This document shows, in pieces, positions 44,109-56,019 of a stretch of DNA of 64,000 bases. The translations under genes and the position numbers were made by a program. This DNA is from Mortierella alpina (lineage: Eukaryota; Mortierellomycota; Mortierellomycetes; Mortierellales; Mortierellaceae): assembly GCA_029449245.1 (NCBI GenBank), contig JANATF010000003.1, positions 3,534,001 to 3,598,000 on the forward strand, in the 5' to 3' direction. How positions within the stretch are numbered: position 1 is the stretch's first letter; each line of letters starts with the position of its first letter. The notes under the pieces are model-generated. The model did not search any database. It was not told the origin of the DNA and saw only the letters and a list, made by a program, of their open reading frames with translations.

Positions 44109-46522
44109 ATGGCGAATCCCATGTTCGATGACTTTATAGAGCTCGACCTGCTCGACCCATCCGAGGCCAGCAGCGACATGTTCTCCTACTACCTAGGCCC
44201 TGCCCCTGATCTCGAGCCAGCCGCAGTCGCGCTCGACGCCACCGTCCCTGCAGACCTGCCTATCAAGCAGGAGGACACTGCCGACAGCGAGGACCCCCAC
44301 ATGCTGCTCGACCCGTCTAGCGCATCCGCAGACATGGTCTTTGTCGAGCCCGAACTAGCCCTGGTCAGCCCTGCGCAGCTGACGATTGCGCCCCAGGTTA
44401 CGACCATGCTGCCTGCCGTCAGTCCCCTGTCCACCGTCTCCCCAGCGGATCTCACTGCGCCATCAGCCACTGCAGCGTCAAGTGCGAAGCACACCACATC
44501 CGCCACCTCTCCAAGTATGTCCCCTGCGAAATACTGTCGTGCTTTAGTTGCGCTCTTGTGCCTTCGTGCTCAGCTCGGCTCTCTGGCTGCCTCGACCTCG
44601 GGCGACCGAGGTGATCGCGCTGTTCTTGAGCTATATAAATATGGCTTGCTGACTTTCTTTTACTCTCTCGTCACTCAACAACAAATAGGTCCTTCTGTCA
44701 CCCCTTCCAAACGAACCAGCCCAGAACCTACGACATCGCCCCGCAAGCACTCCAAGACGGCATCTGTCTCAAGGTCGAAAACAAGCACCACATCCTCGCG
44801 GAAGTCCTCAACAGCAGCTGCCACGGCCACAGCGGCGGCTGCTGCCTCCTCAGATTCTTCGTCAAAGCTTGCCAGCTCCCCAAAACTCAACACTTCCGCC
44901 ACCTCCTCCTCCACAGCCTCTTCGACGGCCTCATCCGTCAAGGCGACAAGCAAATCGCCGACCCCTGCATCTGAATCCGTCACGTCACCAGTCAACACGA
45001 CCCTCTCTGCTGCAACTCTGCAATTTTTGCTTCAGCAGCAGGAAGACACACCGCTGATTCCTCAGCTATTCACAGGCAAGCTTTCCCGAGAGGAGATCGA
45101 GGCGACTCTAGCACGTCTGCTCGAGTCGACGAAACATCTTCTCGCAAGCACCGCGGAAGAGGACTCTATGAAAATCAAGCAGGAACCCATGTCGGACGAC
45201 GAGTCCGACGACGGAATGGACGGCATCACCCACGACGGAGAGGGCGCCGAGCAGACGCATGGTTTGAAGACACAGCCGGGGATCAAGACGGACGACATCC
45301 CTTCGTCCACGGATTTAAAAAAGATGACTTCAAAGGAGCGTCGACAGCTCCGCAACAAGATCTCTGCTAGGAATTTCAGAGTTCGTAGAAAGGGTGAGTT
45401 GTGCGATATTAATTTCGATTTCCCTCCCAAAAACGCCATTCGTGATCTCCACTGCTGACAAAACATGTCCTCATTTGTTTTGCCTCTACAGAATATATTG
45501 TCACTTTGGAAGGCCAGGTCCTGCAGCACAAAACCGAGGCGAGGCATCTGAGGGAGGCTGTGACATTGGTGCAGGAGGAAAATCTGAGGCTAAAGGACGA
45601 GCTGGAGATTGTCAGACGCAAATTGGAAGAGGCAACTCTTGCCGGTGATGCAGCGGATGCGACCATGCTCCCAATGGCAGTTGGCTGTCATGAGCAAGCG
45701 GGCGCAGCACAGGCCACAGGATCCACAGCACCGCTGTCAAAGGAGAACGAAAAGCTGCTGACGTCCATCATGAACCGCAGCTCTCCCCTAAACCCTAATG
45801 CCAAGAGCAACCTCACACTCAGCATGGCCCGACCACAGTCGCCTATTCTGACCCCAAACCTGTTCAAGGACGTACCCAATTCGTCGTCAGGCAGTGCCAG
45901 TCAAAATTCGTGGAAAGACAAGAACCCCATCATGGTCCACACAACTCTGGTTCCCGAGATTTGCTTTGGAGACGAGTTTCAGTTTGGCAGCAAGGCCATA
46001 AAGTCCAAGGATGATGACATGACTGACAGGCCCTGGATGCGACTGCTGCAGCAGGAGACCCATCATGATATCGATAGGACGGTGTCGATCAACAATCCGC
46101 TTTTGGCATCGGGACTGATGTATGAGCTGATGCAGACGTTTGTTGGTATGACTATGGCTGTCAACCCTGTTGCACCTAGCAACGAATCCGTCGCAGTGGC
46201 AGAGGAGGAAGTAGAGCCATTGCACGATGTCGCGGAGCACGAGATCGATTGGGAATTGCAGGAGAGTTTGTGGGCGTCAGTACGGGCAACTGCGGATGTC
46301 GAGGACGAGGAGCATATCCAGGTACTCTACACCCTCGCCCAATTGCAAATCGCACCAGCGAGGTCAGCTGATGCAACCTCCTCCTTCGCAGGAACGACCC
46401 AGGAGGATCCCAACATGCTTGAATGGCTCTACGAGTCCATGATGGCGCGTCTTGTGGATCTTGATCTGCAGGGAGCCCAGGATCATGTTCATGGATCGTT
46501 CTCAGAGCCTCACATGGCTTAA
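44109..46522 (+). CDS. bZIP transcription factor
   Basis: Exons 44109-44514, 44689-45393, 45492-46522; 713 residues. The basic region KERRQLRNKISARNFRVRRK is followed, across the second intron, by a leucine zipper (EYIVTLEGQVLQHKTEARHL then VQEENLRLKDEL). The DNA-contacting Asn and Arg are present (N-x-x-S/A-A-R-x-F-R pattern). The N-terminus is acidic and hydrophobic (FDDFIELDLLD), a likely activation domain, followed by Ser/Thr/Ala-rich spacer and two IKQE SUMO-type sites. The first intron (174 nt, GTATGT/AATAG) is a multiple of three and has no stop, so retention would add 58 hydrophobic residues. AATAAA lies near 46755. The bZIP class is certain, the orthologue not. Confidence 0.9.
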
Positions 46523-47320
46523 ATCGCATACGGACACCCTATCTGTGCCCTGCCGTATGTTTGTTCCATCTTGATTAGATTTGCGCTTCGAATCAACCTC
46601 TTTGTCCATAGTCTTCCTCCCCCTCCCCCCCTGTTCTTTGTTCTCGTTCTTTGCAGCCTTGTTTTTTGCTTCTTTTCCTTGTTTTCTCCTCCCCCTGTTC
46701 TGTTTGTTCCCTTTCCCCTGTGCCATATTTGCAATGTTTCTTTTGATCTACGACAATAAAAAAACAGAGCATCGTTCATATCCAGGCTCGGAGGTCGAGT
46801 AGCGCGCTGTGTCTTGCAGATTTTGAATCCACTCAAAACTTGTAGAGATGTGGTCTTTTGATTCCATATCCCAATCTGTCTTGGAACCTCAGAGCTGTGT
46901 GCTTGGCCTCCTTCATTATTTTTCGACTGCTGGTCTCTTTGTCAGGGCGCATGGATGCACGGTATCAGACCTCGCCATCATCGAAATCGGCTAGAAATTG
47001 AGAGGACACGAGGGACACTGAAAGGAATATGCGCTGGTCCCATCCCAACTTTTTCGCCGTGTTTTTTTGGAGGACTCTTACACCATTGACCTTTCTCTCA
47101 TTCGCAATCGACATTCACATTCAACCTCTGGCATCCCTTCCCGAACCCTCAAAAAAGACCATATCGAAGAGGGTAGACGAGAATGAAGCACGGTCATCAC
47201 TCCAACTGTTGCGACCCAGACCTTGTTCAAACGCATTGTCCACACGAGTCCAGCTGTACACTGACAATCACATCACCGCAGCGACAGCGGTCCAATCATT
47301 ATAGTACAGACCCAGAAATC
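46523..47320. other. Intergenic region and leader of the LmbE-like gene
   Basis: Holds the bZIP 3' end and a C/T-rich leader near 47040-47180. An upstream in-frame ATG at 47183 is open into the next gene. Confidence 0.5.
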
Positions 47321-50300
47321 ATGAGCACCCTCTCAAACCGGCGGAAGCCCTTCCAACTCGGTCTCCTTGGTGCCGTTGCTCTCTTTCTAGTTCTCGGCCC
47401 CGGTCTTAATGGCATTGCGGGCTCTTTATGTGCTCAGACTGAGGCACAGCCCATACCTGATCAAGCACCGATCTCGAGGCAAAATGTGTTGACACTGCCG
47501 CTGAAACTGAACACAAACGACAACGACAATTATAGCCGTCAACTCATCCAGTCAGTTGATGAACAGGACATGGACGTGGCGCGTCTACTACAGCAACAAC
47601 GACAGCAACAACCACAACAACAACAGGAAGGTGGGAACGACGATACTCTCCAGCTTTACAAAAGTCATAGTCATCATCAGCACGCAAGCGACAAACAAAA
47701 GACGCAAAACATTGCAACAGCGTATCCAGTATCAGGACTGAAAATGGATCGACAGCATTGGGACTTTGTGCAACTTGCATCCAAGGTCTCGGGCAAGAGT
47801 GGTCATCGTGTGAATCAGCGTCTACGACGCGAATGGGAACGGCAGGAATCAAGGTCAAGACGGGCTCTTGCGAAGAAAGCTCACAAGATCAAGAGTGCTG
47901 GGCTTAGTCGTGCCTCGAAAGACGTCTCACGGCAGGAACAACAGAGCGCCAAGGCAAAGATGGCCATCAAGTCAGGAACGGCAGGTCATGTCGAGGCTAA
48001 GCCGAGAGCCAAGAAATCAGCTTTCATGACGCAGGGCATTATCAAGGGCCAGAAGATGACTCCCGCCATCTTTTACGTGCCGCACCAAGACGATGACGCT
48101 TTGGCCATGGCCCTTGGTAACTCACTTGTGTAACATTTCAATGCTATCATAGTACCTGATCGTAGTTTATTTACTATATTTCTTGGTTATATGGCTGCAC
48201 AGCGATTAGAGAACACATCGAGTCAGGGCGCCGCGTGATTGTTCACCTGTATTCGGATGGGATCAATGCCATGCTCCGGGACATTGTCGCTGGTGCGGTC
48301 CCTTGTCCATTGCGACATCCTCCTCACCGATTCAACCTCACACTTTCGGATGTCGTGACGGGTCGTACGCACGAATTCAGGCAGAGTCTGAGAGCGCTAG
48401 GTGTTCAAGCCCAGGATATTTATGAAACCGGATGGAGTGACATTGAACCGCTGAAGGACTATGCGGCTTTCAAGCGGAAGTTGAGAGATCTAATTGTTGG
48501 ATATGAACAAAAGGTAATTGATTTTGCACACAATCCTCTTTTTTTTTTTTTTTCTTCGAAATTCGCCTTTTTTTATTCTCTTCCATTTTTTAACTGCTTG
48601 ATTTTCCCGATATTGTTTTTCCTAGTACCCTGGAGCGTCACACAAGTGCATCAGTGGAGAGTACGATCGTGATGCCGTTGGCAGAAACCCAACTCACCGG
48701 GCTTGCTGGGATGTCGCGACCGATCTTTTGAACGAATTTCCCCGCGGATATCCCGTGTCGAACCAGCTGTGGGATTTGTAAGTTCATCTTTTTTTTGATT
48801 TTTTTTATTCTTTTGTTCATTTGATCGGATCCTTGATTGACATCTTTAAAAAAAACAATAGCCGATTTTACAGGACCTACACCTATTACAACCCACCGAC
48901 CCGCCGATCAGCACAATACATCCGAGCCTTGCCTCGCTACCTTCCCTATAAGCAACATGCTCTTGATCAGTACAAGCGCTGGGACCCTACCAAAGGAGAA
49001 CTGGCCTGGGGTTATCACTCTGTCAAGTCCTTAATCGACGCCGCCTACAATGACGTGCATGTGTACATGGACATGCTCGACAATGACCCTACCAACCCCG
49101 AGAACTGGAGTTCTGGAGGACTCAACAAGGCGGAATTGGAGGTCATCAACACAGAAGGCGAGATGACCATGTTCCCCGACCCATTGGACAATCTCAAAAA
49201 GGACAGCAACATTATGCTGTTCCGAGTAAAAGGAGGAAGAGGAGGAAAATCCAAAATGGCCAAACCAACGAAGCATGGAAAGAGCCATTCACAAAGAAAA
49301 GGAAGCTATGCGCAAGGCCATCATGATGGTGTGAAGGCAAATGGACGAATGGAGAAACAGGATGTGGAGGAGACACATATATATGGCGATTACGATATCG
49401 ACATGAGTGGACTTGAAGCCAAGATGGGAGGACAGAGCGTGGACACAAATTCATATGGCGACCATGGTGAACTGAAAGCCACGCCAAAGGACACCAATCT
49501 TAGGCTGCTCAAAGGAAAATCCAAATGCACGAAACCAAAGAAGCATGGAAAGAGCCCTTCACAGAAAAAAGAAAGTCGTGCGCAAGGACATAAGGATGGC
49601 GTGAAAGGAAGTGGACGGATGGAGGAGCAGGATAAGGAAGAGACGCATATATTTGGCGACTACGATATCGACGAGAGTGGTCTAGAGGCCAAGATGCGAG
49701 GACAAAGTGTGGGCGCAAATTCATATGACCACCATGATGTAGGCGAAAGTGGTCTGGAAGTCTCGCCGAAGGACACCAACCTCAGGCTGTTGAAAGAAGG
49801 GACCAAGAAAAAGACACACAAGAAAGATGGAAAGAGTCGTTCACATTGGAAGGGGAGTCGTGCGCAAGGGCATGGGGGTGGTGCTAAGGGAAGTGGACGG
49901 ATGGAGGAGCAGGATAAGGAAGAGACGCATATATTTGGCGACTACGATATCGACGAGAGTGGACTAGAGGCCAAGTTGAGAGGACAAAGTGTGGGCACAA
50001 ATTCATATGGTGACCACGGTACCAGCGACAGTGAAATGGAGGCTGTCTTGGCTACTCAACATGTGAAGGAGACACATGCGTATGGCGACTATGATATTGA
50101 CGACAGTGAAATGGACGCTCTCACGGCGTCTCATAGCATGAAGGAGACGCATGCCTACCACGACTTTGACACCAAGGAAGCGAAGGTAGCTGCCGCGCCT
50201 GAAAATATGAGACTGCTGGCAAAGCAGCAGGGGTCTCCTTCTTCTGCCTCGACCCAGCGCAAGGCTAGTGATCAAGATCAAATGGAGATGAACGAAGGCC

Positions 50301-50434
50301 GGAACAAGGATCAAATTTTGAAGGAGTTCAATGCTGCGACCAAGCGTCCCGAGGGCCAGGATTACAAAAGTGTGAACCTCAAGCGAGGTTCCTCCATAAT
50401 TCTTGGGCTTGTCAAGAGCGACTCTCTGGAATGA
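47321..50434 (+). CDS. Membrane-anchored LmbE/PIG-L-like deacetylase with repetitive C-terminal tail
   Basis: Exons 47321-48116, 48203-48513, 48626-48777, 48862-50434; 943 residues. The start at 47321 puts a signal-anchor first (RRKPFQLGLLGAVALFLVLG); an earlier in-frame ATG at 47183 would add 46 unlikely residues. A Gln-rich and basic stem of about 200 residues follows, then the catalytic core: IFYVPHQDDDALAMAL, the place of the zinc-binding HPDD motif of PIG-L/LmbE de-N-acetylases (here H-Q-D-D), then REHIESGRRVIVHLYSDG and GASHKCISGEYDRDAVGR. The last 400 residues hold three repeats of about 90 residues (49206-50030), each with a basic KHGKS part, RMEEQDKEETHIFGDYDID, and SGLEAK. Likely acts in the ER/Golgi lumen or outside. 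Substrate unknown. Confidence 0.72.
49206..50030 (+). repeat. Coding tandem repeat, about 265-290 bp unit, three copies
   Basis: Units begin near 49252, 49519 and 49807, each coding for a Lys/His/Ser segment, GRMEEQDKEETHIFGDYDID or close variants, SGLEAK and KDTNLRLLK. Copies 2 and 3 are nearly identical over the 'GSGRMEEQDKEETH' part, suggesting recent exchange. Two shorter partial units (KETHAYGDYDIDDSEMD) follow to about 50170. Confidence 0.85.
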
Positions 50435-50587
50435 TATCTTTCAGCCCAGCCACAAATAGTATAAACACCATACAGCGGATAAAGGGTCTACACTTTTTTT
50501 ATACAAGTTTTATTTTTCTTGAATGCCCTTTAAGCGTTCAATGCGTATCGCACATACTCATTCATATATTACATACTGCTCGGATCT

Positions 50588-51415
50588 TTAAACCACAGCA
50601 CCACCGCTCGCTCCAATAGTCTGGCCATTGATCCATCTGGACTCGTTGCTGGCCAAAAATGAAACCGCGTCCGCAATGTCTTCCACTTCACCAATACGCT
50701 TCTGAGGTGTATTTTCTCTCATAGCCTGCAGGACGGGCTCTGGAAGCTTTCTCAAAGCGTCCGTATCGACAGGACCTGGAGCGATTCCATTGACGGTGAT
50801 GCCCTTGCCACCAAAGTCTTGATCTCTGGCCAACACACGAGTGAATTGATTCAAGGCGCCCTTGGTGATGCTGTACACTAGGAAATCTTCCTTAGGGTCC
50901 GACATAGTGGCCGCCACCGAAGAGATGCTGATAATCCTGGATCCTCCGAGTGGGCTGCCTCCGTTTTTGACAACGTTGGCTTCATTTTGAGCCTTCTCAA
51001 GATAAGGCTGGGCCAGTTTGGAAAAGAAGAGAGGTCCTTTGACGTTGGTATCGATGGCTTCCGTAAACAGCTCCTCGGTCGTCTCACGGATCGAGCCGGT
51101 GTTAACCCAGGCGGCATTGAAGACCACGACATCTAGGCGACCAAAGGCTGCGATGGTCTCCTCCAAAAGGCGCTTGCCGTCAGTGAGCTTTGCGGCATCG
51201 CCTTGGATGGCAATGGCGCGTACAGGTTCGTGGGTCTTGTCGACGTGGGTGGGGTGTTGGGCCGCAATCTCATTGACGAGCTCTTGCGCCTTTGCAGCAC
51301 TGGACTGGTAGTTGATTACAACGTTGAATCCATCCTTGGCGAGACGAAGGGCAATGCCTCGGCCGATTCCACGGGAGGCTCCAGTGACAATTGCGACGCG
51401 ACGGGAGGAAGTCAT
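50588..51415 (-). CDS. Short-chain dehydrogenase/reductase (SDR copy 1)
   Basis: Classical SDR, NAD(P)H-dependent oxidoreductase; 275 residues, intronless. TGASRGIG nucleotide-binding motif at 11-18, NAA at 100-102, DTNVKG with the tetrad Asn near 124, SISS near 163-166, YSITK with Tyr181 and Lys185, and PGPVDT near 213. All catalytic residues are present. Resembles 3-oxoacyl-ACP reductase/glucose-dehydrogenase-type SDRs; substrate cannot be read from sequence. First of five minus-strand paralogues in 13 kb. Confidence 0.9.
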   Translation of the reverse strand: MTSSRRVAIVTGASRGIGRGIALRLAKDGFNVVINYQSSAAKAQELVNEIAAQHPTHVDKTHEPVRAIAIQGDAAKLTDGKRLLEETIAAFGRLDVVVFNAAWVNTGSIRETTEELFTEAIDTNVKGPLFFSKLAQPYLEKAQNEANVVKNGGSPLGGSRIISISSVAATMSDPKEDFLVYSITKGALNQFTRVLARDQDFGGKGITVNGIAPGPVDTDALRKLPEPVLQAMRENTPQKRIGEVEDIADAVSFLASNESRWINGQTIGASGGAVV

Positions 51416-52507
51416 AATTGATTATTTTTTTCTTAGTTTTTGGTTGCTTGGTATGATGGGAATGTGTGTATGGGAAAGAGTGTGAGATGCTTTGGACTTG
51501 CTTTTCTTTGTTGCTATTGCGGTGAGTTGTTGTTCGAATTGATGATGAGACAATAAAAAAAAAGTGCAAGGATCCAGGTTTTTTATACTTGATGCCAAAC
51601 GCGTCAGTGAAAGGGTCTCTCTCTGTCTCTGTCTCTCTCGTTGTCAGCGTTTGTTTCTAGCAGTCAAGCAAAAAATCGCACCATACTCGACCAACTGTCA
51701 AATGGACGACTATCTATCGATCATTTAGAGCTCGCCATTGGCTGGGATGTGTTTCGGCCTCGGCATGATCGGGAAGCTGCGCTTTTTTTTCTGTCCATTT
51801 GTCACACTTCGAACAAGACGAGGAGAAAAGAAATTGCTAGCTGATGTGCAAACGTAGACAACCATGTCGTGATGATCGTCTCCGAGAGGCGTCATTGCTC
51901 AGGTGCGCATCTATAAACCCATTCGTGAAAGAAAAATAATTGGACACTGTTGTAACTAGTCCAGATTAGCAGTTCCTCCCTCCTCTCAACTCCGGTTACA
52001 GGTGCAAACTATCCTCTATTACTAATTCAAACCGATGCTCACGTCGCCATATTCTCGATCAAGCGGGTGTCGCTGCTTATCGTTCATTTGTACCAAAACA
52101 CGATCCAGAGATGGATGCTTTCTTTAAACTTCACTAGTGAGGCACGAGCCATATAAATGATAATGAGTCCAAGACCTGTTACAAAGAGGCCTCTCGACTT
52201 TAGGGTGGCAAGAGCAATGTGGTAGAACTGTCTCGAAGCCTTGTTGCACCTTTGAGGGAACTGGCACAAGTCACGTACGATGTGGAGCATGCGCGTTCAC
52301 GGCAGGTGTGGTATATAGCTCTTTTCCACCCTCTGGCTGTTTTTACATCAACATTGCATTCTTTTGAAAGCGATATCACGTATCCATAGGCTCCTCTCGA
52401 AGGTTTTGGACTGCCAAGGCTTACGCAACATCGCTACCAACTTCAATAAAAAGCACAAGTGATCGCGTCTGCATTGCCTTCAGCTATGAACCGATCAACA
52501 CCATTAT
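51416..52507. other. Intergenic region between SDR copies 1 and 2
   Basis: SDR1 promoter with a minus-strand TATA at 51581-51587, and TC-rich (TCTCTG)n near 51616-51640. No gene supported. Confidence 0.5.
51581..51587 (-). promoter_or_regulatory. TATA box of SDR copy 1
   Basis: TATAAAA on the minus strand, about 170 bp upstream of the ATG at 51415. Confidence 0.5.
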
Positions 52508-53404
52508 TGGCACTGACACTGAGCCGAAATTTCGCGTAAATCTGCAATCACAATCTCGCTATCAATACAAGTAGGCTACAGCGCTCTACATCTACACGGT
52601 CCATCCTCCGCTCACTCCGATATTCTGTCCATTCACCCATCTGGATTCACCACTGGCAAGGAATGAAACCACATTTGCTACCTCATCAACCTCGCCATTG
52701 CGCTTCTGCGGATGTTGGTCAGCAAGTGCCTCGACATATCCTGCCGGCAGGGTCCTCAATCCCTCGGTGAGAATAGGTCCAGGCGCAACAGAGTTGACTG
52801 TGATTCCCTTTGCTCCAAACTCCTCGTCCCTAGCAAGAACTCGTGCCACCTGCTCAAGCGCCTGCTTGGTGACACTATATAACAGAACTCCGCCACCAGG
52901 ATTCGACATGCCGGTGGCGCTTGTCGTGGTGATGATGATCCGGGATCCTCCTAAGGGACTGCCGCTGTCCTTGACGGCATCTGCTTCCTCCTGAGCCTTG
53001 AGGAGGTATGGCTGAGCGGCTTTGGAGAGAAAAATGGGACCTTTGATGTTGGCAGTGGTGGCGGTGAGGTACAAGTCCTCAGTGAGGTCGTGGATGGAAC
53101 ATTCGCCAGCCCATCCAGCATGCAAAACGATAATGTCTAGACGACCAAACGCAGCGATGGTCTCATCCAAAAGTCGCTTTCCATCTGCGGAACTGCCGGC
53201 ATCGGCTTGCACGGCAATAGCACGCACGGGATATTCTGTCTTGGATGGAAGGGCGGTGATCTCGTCGACGACTTCTTGAGCCTTGGCGGCATTAGAGTGG
53301 TAATTGACAACAACGCTGAATCCGTCCTTGGCGAGACGGAGAGCGATAGCACGGCCAATACCTCGGGAAGCGCCAGTGACAATGGCGACACGACGAATGG
53401 TCAT
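52508..53404 (-). repeat. Recent segmental duplication, copy A (contains SDR 2)
   Basis: Nearly identical at DNA level to 55122-56019: whole SDR coding region plus about 85 bp of 3' flank. Identity stops at the start codon on the upstream side. Confidence 0.9.
52592..53404 (-). CDS. Short-chain dehydrogenase/reductase (SDR copy 2)
   Basis: 270 residues, intronless. TGASRGIG at 10-17, TANIKG with the tetrad Asn near 119, TTTSAT (Ser162), YSVTK with Tyr176 and Lys180, PGPILT. The NAG-type motif that usually supports the cofactor sheet reads HAG (His95), shared only with copy 3. Differs from copy 3 at four residues (3, 31, 44, 165) of 270. More distant from copies 1, 4 and 5. Activity is expected; substrate unknown. 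Confidence 0.9.
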   Translation of the reverse strand: MTIRRVAIVTGASRGIGRAIALRLAKDGFSVVVNYHSNAAKAQEVVDEITALPSKTEYPVRAIAVQADAGSSADGKRLLDETIAAFGRLDIIVLHAGWAGECSIHDLTEDLYLTATTANIKGPIFLSKAAQPYLLKAQEEADAVKDSGSPLGGSRIIITTTSATGMSNPGGGVLLYSVTKQALEQVARVLARDEEFGAKGITVNSVAPGPILTEGLRTLPAGYVEALADQHPQKRNGEVDEVANVVSFLASGESRWVNGQNIGVSGGWTV

Positions 53405-55121
53405 TTTTGTTGGTTGGGGGTGGTTTCTTGTTTTGCTATGATTGTGTGGGATGAGAGGAAGAAAGGGTCAAAAGGCCACGGCGGATCGAGATTTCTTTTT
53501 CGGAGCGGGTCTTCGTGTTGATGGTAGTACAAATGACAGAGCTCTCATTGATATCCATCTTCAGTATGGGCCTGAACTACTGTAACGAGCGTAGCTCGGT
53601 GAGCAAACTTGCTTGCTCTATTATTTTTTGCTTGCTCTACGGTTAACTATTGCCTTTTTTTGCTGGCCTCGAAGGGCCTCCCAACCTTTTCTGAAGTGCT
53701 CCTCACTCAAAAATTTAGCCAGCGAGGGAGTACCCTGGCTAGGTACGCTATGCGACCAAAGCAACATCGTGCATACTGACCAACAGGTGCCCAAGCCTCA
53801 CTTGAGACTTGGATCAATGCATGGGGGTCGTACAAAGAAAACGGAGTATGTTAAGACGGCGGAACCATGTTCGCATGGAAATTTTGACAAAGGCAAGACC
53901 GCTCTAAAAAAAACAGGGAAAGGAAAGTGTGTTGCATTTTTGTGAAGGCGTGAGATAAAGAGAATCGAGCGAGACTATAATCACTGAGCTACCAAGTCTA
54001 AATCGCTGACATAACAAACGTCTGTAAATCTCACTTAGTTCGACAGCAAGGTCAAGGATCGTGTTCCTGCTGCTCCATATGTCCACGAAGATTTTTTGTT
54101 TTGAGCATGCAGTGTAAAAATTTACCCACCGTTGGAACTGCTGCAGAGACTAATGCATGCAACTCCGACGCCTTCCCAAGGGTTGTTCCCACATCTTTAT
54201 AATGTCGTTTGGAAGAGTCTTTCGATACTCTGAAAATGTCATCTGAAGCCCTACAGGTGGGTGAATGGTGCTGTGAGCGGATCACGTTCATTAGCCTGAA
54301 AGAATGCAGCAATAGGATGGAATAGGATGGACGCATCATTCAGTATCAACGACCAGCGAATGTCGCATGAAGCTTGTCAACTGATAACTGAAGACTGACC
54401 ACAACGTAATACGATACGCCTTGAACCCATAGTTACCTTCTGTCCTTCCGTTACCTCCAATTATACCACCGCGCGCGCAGTCAACCCCGACACGCATAAG
54501 AATTGTGCATCCGCTACAGAATATTCATGGTGCCAAACTGTCCCGACTTTCGAGATTCAGAAGGTTTCGCATTCACTTGAAAGCAAAAACGCGTACACGA
54601 TGTTGAGAGTGAATGACTCGACTTTAGTATGGGCCAAGGAGCTGCAAGCCTGTTAATCGACAATTTCTCAGAGAGTTCCGGTTCAAGGGAAAAGACAATG
54701 TATAGACTACACCTTCTCCTTTTGGCCTTTCAGCCCCACTTATACAACCTTACATTGTCACTCGACAGGAGTTTTGATTTCTAAAAGTTAAAAAGTCCCA
54801 ACGATGCGGTGATCGACGTGTCAACCATCGTGGTCGATGCAGTTATTGCTATCGACATGTTGGGAGCGCCATATGTGAGGAGCGAGGAGACTAGCCGGTG
54901 AGCAGCCTGTCTCAAGGGCGAATGATACAGTAAGCTCGGCAGGCGTTCATTAAGCTTTTTCAACCACGCGAGGTTGCAGCTTTTGCAAATCAATTTCAAT
55001 TGGAGTCGCACTAAGTGATGCAGCGAGGCCCTCCAAACCCTCTGGCTCTTTGGGAGGGGTATATATACGGCACCATATGTGTCTCCATTCCCTTTAATAA
55101 TGCTCCCAGGCAATATCACTG
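53405..55121. other. Intergenic region between the two nearly identical SDR genes
   Basis: About 1.7 kb. Holds the promoter of SDR2; frames at 53613-53945 (+) and 54781-55134 (-) show no recognised motifs and are not called. A TATATATA element lies at about 55069-55076. Confidence 0.5.
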
Positions 55122-56019
55122 TTGGCGCTGACACTGAGCCGAGATGTCGCGTGAACCCTCAACCACAATCTCGCTATTAATACAAGTAGGCTACAGCGCT
55201 CTATATCTACACGGTCCATCCTCCGCTCACTCCGATATTCTGTCCATTCACCCATCTGGATTCACCACTGGCAAGGAATGAAACCACATTTGCTACCTCA
55301 TCAACCTCGCCATTGCGCTTCTGCGGATGTTGGTCAGCAAGTGCCTCGACATATCCTGCCGGCAGGGTCCTCAATCCCTCGGTGAGAATAGGTCCAGGCG
55401 CAACAGAGTTGACTGTGATTCCCTTTGCTCCAAACTCCTCGTCCCTAGCAAGAACTCGTGCCACCTGCTCAAGCGCCTGCTTGGTGACACTGTATAACAG
55501 AACTCCGCCACCAGGATTCGACATGCTGGTGGCGCTTGTCGTGGTGATGATGATCCGGGATCCTCCTAAGGGACTGCCGCTGTCCTTGACGGCATCTGCT
55601 TCCTCCTGAGCCTTGAGGAGGTATGGTTGAGCGGCTTTGGAGAGAAAAATGGGACCTTTGATGTTGGCAGTGGTGGCGGTGAGGTACAAGTCCTCAGTGA
55701 GGTCGTGGATGGAACATTCGCCAGCCCATCCGGCATGCAAAACGATAATGTCTAGACGACCAAACGCAGCGATGGTCTCATCCAAAAGTCGTTTTCCATC
55801 TGCGGAACTGCCGGCATCGGCTTGCACGGCAATAGCACGCACGGGATATTCTGTCTTGGATGGAAGGGCGGTGATCTCGTCGACGACTGCTTGAGCCTTG
55901 GCGGCATTAGAGTGGTAATTGACAACAATGCTAAACCCGTCCTTGGCGAGACGGAGAGCGATAGCGCGGCCAATACCTCGGGAAGCGCCAGTGACAATGG
56001 CCACACGACGAAGGGTCAT
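55122..56019 (-). repeat. Recent segmental duplication, copy B (contains SDR 3)
   Basis: Partner of 52508-53404 in direct orientation, about 2.6 kb away. Upstream sequence beyond the ATG is unrelated to that of copy A. Confidence 0.9.
55207..56019 (-). CDS. Short-chain dehydrogenase/reductase (SDR copy 3)
   Basis: 270 residues from the ATG at 56019, which aligns with the start of copy 2. The frame continues open to 56082 through a Phe-rich and poly-Lys (poly-A) leader that is not credible as protein. All SDR motifs are as in copy 2, including the HAG variant and YSVTK. About 98.5% identical to copy 2 at protein level (four differences). The separate upstream region means it may be regulated differently. 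Confidence 0.9.
   Translation of the reverse strand: MTLRRVAIVTGASRGIGRAIALRLAKDGFSIVVNYHSNAAKAQAVVDEITALPSKTEYPVRAIAVQADAGSSADGKRLLDETIAAFGRLDIIVLHAGWAGECSIHDLTEDLYLTATTANIKGPIFLSKAAQPYLLKAQEEADAVKDSGSPLGGSRIIITTTSATSMSNPGGGVLLYSVTKQALEQVARVLARDEEFGAKGITVNSVAPGPILTEGLRTLPAGYVEALADQHPQKRNGEVDEVANVVSFLASGESRWVNGQNIGVSGGWTV

Noticed and set aside
53613-55134. Frames at 53613-53945 (+) and 54781-55134 (-)
   Set aside because: No motifs, low-quality composition; the second overlaps the duplicated 3' flank of SDR 3.
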